From contig JAEYQK010000080.1 of the NCBI GenBank assembly GCA_023410055.1, forward strand, positions 1-12,496: 12,496 nt of DNA, read 5' to 3'. The position numbers were made by a program, and so were the translations under genes. Origin of the DNA: Acidobacteriota bacterium. Lineage in GTDB: Bacteria > Acidobacteriota > Terriglobia > Terriglobales > Acidobacteriaceae. Positions 6,953 to 12,496 of the stretch are shown in pieces (the stretch's first letter is position 1; each line of letters starts with the position of its first letter). The notes under the pieces were generated by a model, which saw only the letters and a program-made list of their open reading frames with translations, did no database searches and was not told the origin of the DNA.

Positions 6953-7909
6953 TTGAGCGCCCCCTTTGACAACTTGGTCGAACGTCTTCGTAGCGGTGAT
7001 TCACGCGCGCTCGCGCGGGCGATTACCTCTGTCGAGAATCGCACGCCTGAGTCAGTCGACATTCTAAAAGCACTGTTTCCGTACTCGGGCAATGCGCGGG
7101 TGATTGGGATTACTGGATCGCCAGGGGCGGGCAAGAGTACGCTGGTTGACCAACTAGCGCGAGACTACCGCAGGCAGGGCAAGACCGTTGGGATCATTGC
7201 TGTCGATCCGACTAGCCCTTTCAGTGGCGGCGCGATTCTGGGCGACCGGATACGGATGCAGGCGCACCATGGTGACCCGGGAATCTTCATTCGCAGCATG
7301 GCCACGCGCGGGTCGCTCGGGGGACTGGCGAGAGCAACCGCGGAAGTCGCGACAGTGCTGGATGCTAGCGGTCGTGATGTGGTGCTGATTGAGACCGTTG
7401 GAGTCGGACAGGACGAGATCGATGTTGTGCGATTGGCGGATGTGACGGTGGTTGTTCTTGTGCCGGGCATGGGAGACGACGTGCAATCGATCAAGGCCGG
7501 GATCATGGAGGTTGCGGACGTGTTCGCGATCAATAAAGCGGACAGGGATGGGGCCGAGCGGGTCGAGCGCGAAGTAAGGGCCATGCAGTCGCTGGCCATG
7601 CGGAAGGACAACTGGGTTCCGCCGATCGTGAAGACGGTCGCGACAGAGGGCGTGGGCGTGGATAAGCTTGCGACGGCTATTGCTGATTACGAGGGCTTCC
7701 TAAGGAAGAATGGCCTGACGCGCGGGTACAAGATCGAGAGATGGCGCGAGCGGCTGGTCCAGATGTTGCGGGATTCGCTGCTGGAGCGCGTGTTGCGCGA
7801 GCGAATGGATGACGCGAAGTTCAGGGCGCTGGCGGCGGAGATCGCCGATGGGAAGCGCGATCCGTATTCGCTGATCGAAGAGATCGTTGGTGGGGTAAAA
7901 GGTATTTAG
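6953..7909 (+). CDS. meaB: Methylmalonyl-CoA mutase-associated GTPase MeaB
   Basis: A 318-residue G3E-type P-loop GTPase that chaperones adenosylcobalamin-dependent methylmalonyl-CoA mutase, gating cofactor loading and protecting the mutase from inactivation. Visible elements are the Walker A motif GITGSPGAGKST (52-63), the VDPTSPFSGGAILGDRIRM segment typical of MeaB/ArgK (84-102), SMATRGSLGG, the switch region ETVGVGQDE (147-155) and the base-specificity motif NKAD (194-197). A C-terminal helical extension follows, of the kind used for dimerisation. The start is TTG 6953, only 4 bp after the DUF4870 stop, with a weak GGGA upstream; the length agrees with the family. No mutase gene is seen here, so the partner must lie elsewhere. 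The acyl-CoA dehydrogenase upstream is consistent with a branched-chain amino acid or odd-chain fatty acid route to propionyl-CoA. Confidence 0.95.
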   Translation: MSAPFDNLVERLRSGDSRALARAITSVENRTPESVDILKALFPYSGNARVIGITGSPGAGKSTLVDQLARDYRRQGKTVGIIAVDPTSPFSGGAILGDRIRMQAHHGDPGIFIRSMATRGSLGGLARATAEVATVLDASGRDVVLIETVGVGQDEIDVVRLADVTVVVLVPGMGDDVQSIKAGIMEVADVFAINKADRDGAERVEREVRAMQSLAMRKDNWVPPIVKTVATEGVGVDKLATAIADYEGFLRKNGLTRGYKIERWRERLVQMLRDSLLERVLRERMDDAKFRALAAEIADGKRDPYSLIEEIVGGVKGI

Positions 7910-7962
7910 CTATTCCGGTTTTTCTGTTTAGTATTGGAGTGACGGCGAATACCTGAACCCTG

Positions 7963-8640
7963 ATGCTTATTTTAGGAATCGATACTTCTGGTCGTGAAGG
8001 CAGCGTGGCGCTGGTGCGCGGGGACGCAAGCGCATTCGAGACGCTGGGACTCGTTCTCATCGCGGGTGGCACCTACTCCGCACAACTTATTCCTTCCATT
8101 GATGGACTGTTGAAGAAGCATGGCTTGCAGAAGAATGCCATCGAATGCTTCGCCGTGGCTTCCGGGCCTGGGTCGTTCACTGGACTGCGAGTTGGATTGG
8201 CGGGAGTTAAGGGATTGGCGGAGATCCTGCAAAAGCCGATTGCGGCGATTTCGGTGCTTGAGGCCATTGCACATCAGGCACCCAATGATGGACGGGTGAT
8301 CGCCGCCACGGACGCGGCCCGGAAGGAAGTCTTCGTTGGTGAGTACGAATTGAGTGCCGGAACTGCGAAGTGCATAAGCGAGACTCTGATGCCGCAGAGC
8401 GAGTTTGTGCAGATGATCGACCGCAATCCGACTGCCCAACTAGTTACGCCCGATATGGATATTGCCGAGCTGGCCCGTTTTCACATGCACGTGATGAATG
8501 TGGATCGTCCGAAGGCGGATGACTACGGGCGACTGGGGATTGCGCGGATATTGGCGGGAGAGATCGTGGCGCCGGAGATTCTTGAGGCCAATTACATTCG
8601 GCGTTCGGACGCGGAGATATTTTCGAAGCCAAGTTTCTAG
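7963..8640 (+). CDS. tsaB: tRNA t6A biosynthesis protein TsaB
   Basis: A 225-residue ASKHA-fold protein that, with TsaD and TsaE, transfers the threonylcarbamoyl group to A37 of ANN-decoding tRNAs. Typical marks are the N-terminal LILGIDTSGREGSVAL, the segment ASGPGSFTGLRVGLAGVKGL (about 66-85), which is the most diagnostic, and the C-terminal NYIRRSDAE. The length fits TsaB and excludes the longer TsaD; the metal-binding histidines of TsaD are absent. The ATG at 7963 fits the family start but has no close Shine-Dalgarno (GGAG at 7936-7939 is too far). The gap of 53 bp from meaB could hold its own promoter, though none is clear. A palindromic repeat begins 8 bp after the stop. No rimI or tsaD gene is adjacent, unlike in many genomes. 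Confidence 0.95.
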   Translation: MLILGIDTSGREGSVALVRGDASAFETLGLVLIAGGTYSAQLIPSIDGLLKKHGLQKNAIECFAVASGPGSFTGLRVGLAGVKGLAEILQKPIAAISVLEAIAHQAPNDGRVIAATDAARKEVFVGEYELSAGTAKCISETLMPQSEFVQMIDRNPTAQLVTPDMDIAELARFHMHVMNVDRPKADDYGRLGIARILAGEIVAPEILEANYIRRSDAEIFSKPSF

Positions 8641-8647
8641 GCCCTTG

Positions 8648-8671
8648 GCCGGACTAGAGTCCGGCGTTACG
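8648..8671. repeat. Second copy of the palindromic REP-like element
   Basis: GCCGGACT, AG, AGTCCGGC, then GTTACG. Compared with the unit at 4804-4827 it differs at only two of 24 positions (G to A in the centre, C to T in the tail), and both arms are identical. It lies 8 bp after the tsaB stop. It is followed by an A-run and not by a T-run, so it is not a standard terminator for tsaB. Confidence 0.75.
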
Positions 8672-8786
8672 CAAAAAAGTGTTCTGAGTGAGTGCTACTT
8701 TTGCGAGCCTGTCTTCTCCAGCTGCTTTACAATGAGCAAACCCGACAAATTCATTCGTAGCGTGTTGAGCGCCTAGGAGCCTTTCT

Positions 8787-10151
8787 ATGCCACAGATGAC
8801 GAAGTTCCTGCTGACCGACGATCATGTGCCGTCCGCGTGGGTGAACGTGTTGCCGTTGTTGAAGACACCGATGGCGCCTCCGCTGCACCCGGCGACGGGT
8901 AAACCGGTCACTCCGGCGGACCTTGCACCGATTTTTCCAGAGTCGTTGATCATGCAGGAGTTTTCGCCAGAGCCGGAAATCGATATTCCGGGCGAGGTGC
9001 TCGACATTTACAAGCTGTGGCGTCCAACGCCGCTGTATCGCGCGCGCAGGCTGGAGAAGGCGCTGGATACGCCGGCGCACATTTACTACAAGTACGAGGG
9101 GACCAGCCCGGCGGGAAGCCACAAGCCGAATACGGCGATCGCGCAGGCCTATTACAACAAGAAGGCCGGCATCAAGCGATTGGCGACGGAGACGGGTGCT
9201 GGTCAATGGGGAAGCGCGTTGTCGCTGGCTTGCCGCATGTTTGAGATGGAGTGCACGGTCTACATGGTGCGCGCCAGCTACGATCAGAAGCCCTATCGGC
9301 GCATGATCATGAACACTTGGGGCGGCGAGGTTTTTGCCAGTCCGAGTGATAAGACGAATTCGGGCCGGGCGGTGCTGGCCGAGCATCCGGATTCGCCGGG
9401 AAGCCTGGGAATCGCGATTAGCGAAGCGGTGGAGGATGCGGCGACGCATCCGGACACGAACTACGCGCTGGGCAGCGTGTTGAACCATGTTCTGCTGCAC
9501 CAGACGGTGATCGGCGAAGAAGCCAAGAAGCAGATGGCTCTGGCGGACGATTTTCCGGATGTGGTGATCGGGTGCTTCGGCGGCGGCAGCAATTTCGGCG
9601 GAATCGCGCTGCCGTTCGTGAAAGACAAGTTGCACGGTTCGCCGGTACGGCTGCTTGCCGCGGAGCCGACTGCCTGTCCGACACTGACCAAGGGATCGTT
9701 TGCGTACGACTTTGGGGACATTGCCAAGCTGACGCCGATGCTGAAGATGTATACGCTCGGCCACACGTTCATGCCGGCCAGCATTCATGCCGGTGGTCTG
9801 AGATATCACGGCGCGTCACCGCTGGCGAGCCACCTTGTTCACGAAGGATTGGTCGAGGCGAAAGCCTTTACGCAGGGCCCGATCTTCGAGGCGGCAGTTC
9901 AGTTCGCGCGGACGGAAGGTATCCTGCCCGCGCCGGAGTCGTCGCATGCGATTCGCGCGGCGATTGATGAAGCCATACAGGCCAGAGAAGAGGGCAGGCA
10001 GAAGACAATCCTGTTCTGTCTGAGCGGACACGGACATTTCGATCTGGCTTCCTACGACGCGTATATGAATGGCAAGCTGCAGGATTACGAGTATCCGACC
10101 GCAGAAGTTGCGCGGGCGATGAAGGCATTGCCGGCGACGAACGCGCAGTAA
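8787..10151 (+). CDS. trpB: TrpB2-type tryptophan synthase beta chain-like protein
   Basis: A 454-residue PLP enzyme of fold type II. The family makes L-tryptophan from indole and L-serine. The lysine that binds PLP is Lys113 in AGSHKPNTA. ETGAGQWGSALS (135-146) and the phosphate-binding loop GGGSN (265-269) are clear. The Pro-Asn-Thr after the lysine, Trp after GAGQ, the ~50 extra N-terminal residues and the total length place it with TrpB2 rather than classical TrpB1 (about 400 residues, SHKINNA, GAGQHG). TrpB2 proteins often lack a tight TrpA partner, and no trpA or other trp gene is in this window, so it may salvage indole or use another nucleophile. A strong Shine-Dalgarno, AGGAG (8775-8779), stands 7 nt before ATG 8787. 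A TACAAT box (8728-8733) may be the -10, but no well-spaced -35 is visible. A rho-independent terminator follows the gene. Confidence 0.94.
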   Translation: MPQMTKFLLTDDHVPSAWVNVLPLLKTPMAPPLHPATGKPVTPADLAPIFPESLIMQEFSPEPEIDIPGEVLDIYKLWRPTPLYRARRLEKALDTPAHIYYKYEGTSPAGSHKPNTAIAQAYYNKKAGIKRLATETGAGQWGSALSLACRMFEMECTVYMVRASYDQKPYRRMIMNTWGGEVFASPSDKTNSGRAVLAEHPDSPGSLGIAISEAVEDAATHPDTNYALGSVLNHVLLHQTVIGEEAKKQMALADDFPDVVIGCFGGGSNFGGIALPFVKDKLHGSPVRLLAAEPTACPTLTKGSFAYDFGDIAKLTPMLKMYTLGHTFMPASIHAGGLRYHGASPLASHLVHEGLVEAKAFTQGPIFEAAVQFARTEGILPAPESSHAIRAAIDEAIQAREEGRQKTILFCLSGHGHFDLASYDAYMNGKLQDYEYPTAEVARAMKALPATNAQ

Positions 10152-10175
10152 AAGCATTGGGTCATCTGGCCATCG

Positions 10176-10214
10176 GGCTATTGCACTAATTCTGGTGCAG
10201 TGGCCTTTTCTTTT
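10176..10214 (+). terminator. Rho-independent terminator of trpB2
   Basis: The arms GGCTATTGCAC (10176-10186) and GTGCAGTGGCC (10195-10205) form an 11-bp stem with two G-U wobbles around the 8-nt loop TAATTCTG. The run TTTTCTTTT (10206-10214) follows directly. It begins 25 nt after the trpB2 stop, the classic placement. Confidence 0.88.
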
Positions 10215-10383
10215 CGCCGGAAAGGGCAAGAATTCCCATGTGCATCTCTTGTTCGACGGTGCCCCGGGACTTTCGAGGCTGTTCTGATTTTGTAAATTTT
10301 GACCTCCTTACGTCACGGCGCTTCGAAACTGCCTTATTGTGAAGTTTGAGCTAGCGTTGGCCCCGTGTACCGATTTACGCTCT

Positions 10384-10507
10384 GGGGGATATCGATGGCC
10401 TAAGTCCCAGTAATTCAGAGACTTAGCTTTAGGTCAAGGGGTATATCAATACCGTAAGTCCAGCAAACTCAAAGACTTACGATTTCGCGAGTCTAGGGGG
10501 CACCCCC
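10384..10507. repeat. Two tandem hairpin units and a GGGGG/CCCCC palindrome in a convergent spacer
   Basis: The 373-bp gap between trpB2 and the response regulator holds no gene. Besides the terminator it carries two copies of a ~54-bp unit. Unit 1 pairs CTAAGTC (10400-10406) with GACTTAG (10420-10426). Unit 2 pairs GTAAGTC (10454-10460) with GACTTAC (10474-10480). Both have a 13-nt loop, and the outer pair switches from C-G to G-C, a compensatory change. Each unit is preceded by a G-run and an ATATC (GGGGGATATC at 10384, GGGGTATATC at 10438). After unit 2 comes GGGGG-CA-CCCCC (10496-10507), which may be the edge of a third, truncated unit. I see nothing recognisable in 10215-10380. Confidence 0.75.
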
Positions 10508-10524
10508 AATGCCGGACGGCGGGA

Positions 10525-11304
10525 CTACAGCCCGAACAACTCCCGCAGTCGCTTGGTTTGGGCGCGGCTGACCGGGACTTCTGTGCCGTTCTTGTCGCCC
10601 ATTCTGAGTTGGTAAGAACTCTTGAACCAGGGCACGACTTCCTTGATGCGATTGATGTTCACCAAGTAAGAACGGTGAGCGCGCCAGAACAGGTTGGGAT
10701 CCAGCGAATCCAGAAGCTCTTCGAGCGTGCGGCAGTTGGACTGACCTTCCATGGTGGGAGTAACGACGGTGATCACGCCGTCTTCAATAGAGGCAAAGCA
10801 GATATCTTTCTGATCGATGAGGAAGAGGCGTCCCGCGGCTTTCAGCAGCACTTTTGATGGCGCTGACGCGGGGTGTTTCTGGGCTTCCAACATTCCGATG
10901 AGGGTCTCGAGCTTATCGCTGGAGCTAGTAGCTACTCCCAGCCGTTTGCGTGCCTTCTCGATGGCCTGGGTGACACGCTTTTTGTCGAACGGCTTCAACA
11001 AATAGTCGACGGCGTTTACTTCGAATGCCTTTACGGCGTACTGGTCGTACGCTGTGGCGAAGACGATCTGTGGTAGCGGGATTTTCTTGTCGATGAGCTT
11101 TTTGATTACGCCGAAGCCGTCGAGTCCGGGCATCTGGACGTCGAGGAATACCACGTCGGGCGAGTACTCCTTGATGAGGTTAACGGCTTCGACGCCGTTG
11201 TTGCCTTGGGCGACTATCTCCAGGTCGGTGACAGACTTCAGAAGGAACGCAAGTTCGTCCCGGGCAAGCTGCTCGTCATCAACGATGACCGCTGAAAGTG
11301 CCAT
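10525..11304 (-). CDS. LytTR-family DNA-binding response regulator
   Basis: A 259-residue two-component regulator of the LytR/AlgR type. The receiver domain (about 1-120) shows the acidic pair Asp9-Asp10 in VIVDDE, the phosphoacceptor Asp55 in VFLDVQMPG, Thr84 in FATAYDQYAVKAFE and Lys104 in YLLKPFDKKR. After a linker (about 121-150), a LytTR DNA-binding domain (about 151-258) carries FWRAHRSYLVNINRIKEV and the ending VPVSRAQTKRLRELFGL. Phosphorylation should alter binding to direct-repeat promoter sites. The start is set at ATG 11304 because GGGAG lies 5 nt upstream on the minus strand; an ATG 15 bp earlier is possible but poorly served. No histidine kinase gene is adjacent, so the partner is encoded elsewhere, unlike many LytS-LytR pairs. 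It converges on trpB2. Confidence 0.95.
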   Translation of the reverse strand: MALSAVIVDDEQLARDELAFLLKSVTDLEIVAQGNNGVEAVNLIKEYSPDVVFLDVQMPGLDGFGVIKKLIDKKIPLPQIVFATAYDQYAVKAFEVNAVDYLLKPFDKKRVTQAIEKARKRLGVATSSSDKLETLIGMLEAQKHPASAPSKVLLKAAGRLFLIDQKDICFASIEDGVITVVTPTMEGQSNCRTLEELLDSLDPNLFWRAHRSYLVNINRIKEVVPWFKSSYQLRMGDKNGTEVPVSRAQTKRLRELFGL

Positions 11305-11338
11305 TTCGTCTCCCGTCATTTGCTATCACTAACCTCGA

Positions 11339-11368
11339 AGTATAGGTGCTCAGGTTTCAATGTTTCAA
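11339..11368 (-). promoter_or_regulatory. Probable sigma-70-type promoter of the LytTR regulator gene
   Basis: Read on the minus strand, TTGAAA (11368-11363) and TATACT (11344-11339) each match five of six consensus bases and are 18 bp apart. Transcription would begin near 11332, giving a leader of about 27 nt with the GGGAG ribosome-binding site. TTGAAAC occurs twice, 8 bp apart (from 11368 and from 11360), which could form a small direct-repeat operator, possibly for autoregulation. That last point is inference. Confidence 0.55.
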
Positions 11369-11449
11369 GGCTCCGGAGTCTTGGGAATTCTGGAACAATC
11401 TATTCAGATGCCGGGTAAGTGGCAGTGGGTTCAATGAGTTAGCTGATGA

Positions 11450-11643
11450 CCTGCGGTTGAGAAGCCGCGCATTGCACTTTCCCCTCTTCGGTATAAGCCG
11501 AAGCTGGGTGCGGTTCTGGCCCCGCTGGTGTTCCTGCTTTGTTGCGGGCGGTGTACGACCGGTATCACTATGTGTCGGACGTGGTTGCGGGAGCAGTGGT
11601 GGGGACATTGTGTGCAACCGTTGTCTTGGCTTCAGAGAAGAAT
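11450..11643 (+). pseudogene. Remnant of a PAP2-family phosphatase (C-terminal part, frameshifted)
   Basis: Frame 2 encodes IALSPLRYKPKLGAVLAPLV then FLLCC (to about 11545), and frame 1 continues with RAVYDRYHYVSDVVAGAVVG and TLCATVVLASEK. The second part carries the third PAP2 motif, in which the His and Asp of RYHYVSD are the catalytic pair; the first is a typical preceding transmembrane stretch with basic flank. A one-base loss around 11545-11550 explains the switch. The upstream two thirds, including the KxxxxxxRP and PSGH motifs, are absent: a stop at 11447 cuts frame 2 and nothing similar precedes it. The fragment is thus both truncated and frameshifted and is unlikely to be functional. 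After about 11640 the frame runs into a dispersed repeat. The whole 11369-11760 interval contains no intact gene. Confidence 0.65.
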
Positions 11644-11661
11644 CCGGGCGATGCAGGCGAA

Positions 11662-11695
11662 AAGCAGGTTTCTCGCTGCGCTCGAAGTGACAGCA
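11662..11695 (-). repeat. Dispersed intergenic repeat of the kind that yields spurious SEARNLL / FERSEK-like peptides
   Basis: On the minus strand the stretch reads GCTGTCACTTCGAGC then GCAGCGAGAAACCTGCTTT. Its translations contain CCHFERSEKPAF and VTSSAARNLLFA. Peptides of this kind recur as spurious translations of short dispersed intergenic repeats in many bacterial genomes, including Acidobacteriota. Copy number cannot be judged from one window. Confidence 0.55.
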
Positions 11696-11760
11696 GCATA
11701 GGAGCTCTCGCAGAACCAACCAAAAGCGACTATTCGGCTTCGACCCTGTAAACTTCTGGT

Positions 11761-12496
11761 ATGAGGCAAGACGTAATCTATGGCATCCACCCGGTTGCCG
11801 AAGCGGTGCGGAGCCGCGCGAGGGCAGTCGAATACGTCGCGGTCGCGAAAGAGCGGCATGACGGCAAGGTGCAGCAGATCGTAAATGACTGTCGCAAGGC
11901 GGGGGTTTCGGTGCGGTTCATGTCACGCGAAGAACTGGCACGCATGGTGGACGCCACAAACAACCAGGGCGTGGCTGCGGTTGTCGGCGGCAAGGAATAC
12001 GCCGATCTGGACGAAGTGATTGCGAACAAGCGCGGGCAGTACGCGTTCATTGTCGTGCTGGATGGTGTTGAGGATCCGCATAACTTGGGAGCGATCATTC
12101 GCACCGCAGATGGGGCGGGCGTGGACGGAATTGTCATTCCGGAGCGACGAGCAGTTGGAGTGACGGGGACGGTCGCGAAGGCTTCGGCGGGTGCGACCGA
12201 GTACCTGCCGATCGCGAGGGTGACGAACATCGCGCGCACAGTTGAGGAACTCAAGTCGCGAAACATCTGGGTCGTCGGACTCGACGAACGTGGCACTCAG
12301 AGCTACGACCAGATCGACTACAACATGGACTGCGCTGTTGTGCTCGGTGCCGAAGGCGCGGGCGTTCACGACCTGGTGCGCAAGAGATGCGACTTTCTGG
12401 TACGAATTCCCATGCTGGGGAAAGTGCCATCCTTGAACGTCTCGGTCGCTGCTGCGGTGGTCATGTATGAAGCGGCGCGACAACGCAGAGCCAAGA
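11761..12496 (+). CDS. rlmB: 23S rRNA 2'-O-methyltransferase RlmB (TrmH/SpoU family), cut by the right edge
   Basis: The 245 visible codons carry an N-terminal substrate-binding domain (YGIHPVAEAVRSRA, NNQGVAAVV) and a SPOUT methyltransferase domain. SpoU motif 1 is LDGVEDPHNLGAIIRTA (about 100-116, with Asn108 and Arg114), motif 2 is VLGAEGAGV (194-202) and motif 3 is IPMLGKVPSLNVSVAAAVVM (216-235, with Asn226). These form the trefoil knot that binds S-adenosylmethionine. The family methylates the ribose of a 23S rRNA guanosine (G2251 in E. coli). RlmB proteins are about 245-260 residues, so only the last few residues are missing. ATG 11761 fits the family start (GIHPV box at residue 8) but no clear Shine-Dalgarno precedes it. 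It stands alone here, after a repeat and a pseudogene. A related TrmH-type rRNA methyltransferase is the main alternative. Confidence 0.92.
   Translation, partial: MRQDVIYGIHPVAEAVRSRARAVEYVAVAKERHDGKVQQIVNDCRKAGVSVRFMSREELARMVDATNNQGVAAVVGGKEYADLDEVIANKRGQYAFIVVLDGVEDPHNLGAIIRTADGAGVDGIVIPERRAVGVTGTVAKASAGATEYLPIARVTNIARTVEELKSRNIWVVGLDERGTQSYDQIDYNMDCAVVLGAEGAGVHDLVRKRCDFLVRIPMLGKVPSLNVSVAAAVVMYEAARQRRAK

Noticed and set aside
8701..8733. TTGCGA and TACAAT as a trpB2 promoter
   Set aside because: The boxes are 21 bp apart, too far for a normal sigma-70 promoter, so it is not listed as a feature.
8751..9809. A 352-codon minus-strand open frame opposite trpB2
   Set aside because: Arg/His-rich translation without domain marks, fully inside a well-supported PLP enzyme gene.
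10290..10320. Shine-Dalgarno-like GGAGGTC on the minus strand around 10304-10311
   Set aside because: No start codon at proper spacing and no reading frame of useful length follows it.
10384..10507. Possible CRISPR-like array
   Set aside because: Only two units, which are diverged and contiguous without spacers, and no cas genes. They fit tandem palindromic elements instead.
1..12496. Genomic island, phage, defence system or biosynthetic cluster
   Set aside because: No integrase, transposase, tRNA boundary, phage or defence gene is visible. Most genes are core metabolism or RNA modification, so I do not claim a new multi-gene system here.

Overview
The window reads as a stretch of bacterial chromosome, most likely from an Acidobacteriota (Terriglobia-like) organism. 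It is GC-rich, with densely packed housekeeping and metabolic genes, several GTG or TTG starts and weak Shine-Dalgarno sites. Gaps between genes hold short palindromic dispersed repeats of a kind I associate with that phylum. The taxonomic call is an impression from protein style and repeats, not from a database search.

Left part (1-2285). A secreted-looking protein of unknown function runs off the left edge and continues 148 bp into a DUF2164 gene. The DUF2164 gene converges, 4 bp apart, on a minus-strand beta-ketoacyl-ACP synthase. A 92-bp divergent spacer separates that synthase from hemW.

Centre (2286-8671), all on the plus strand: hemW (radical SAM, heme handling); a low-specificity threonine aldolase with a visible one-base frameshift near its N-terminus; a repeat mosaic; a small Mpo1-like (DUF962) membrane protein; an acyl-CoA dehydrogenase, a DUF4870 membrane protein and meaB in a tight cluster; then tsaB, followed by another copy of the palindromic repeat. 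The dehydrogenase with meaB suggests acyl-CoA or branched-chain amino acid catabolism feeding methylmalonyl-CoA, but no mutase gene lies in the window. TsaB belongs to tRNA t6A synthesis.

Right part (8787-12496). A stand-alone TrpB2-type tryptophan synthase beta chain ends in a clear rho-independent terminator. The following convergent spacer carries two tandem hairpins whose stems differ by a compensatory base-pair change. Next is a minus-strand LytTR response regulator with a recognisable promoter. Beyond it are a degraded PAP2-phosphatase fragment with a frameshift and a common dispersed repeat, and finally rlmB (23S rRNA 2'-O-methyltransferase), cut by the right edge.

I found no phage, CRISPR, transposase, defence or biosynthetic cluster, and no RNA gene. 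The items that most deserve a second look are the covarying tandem hairpins (10384-10507), the frameshifted threonine aldolase (about 3694) and the palindromic repeat family (4745-4827 and 8648-8671).
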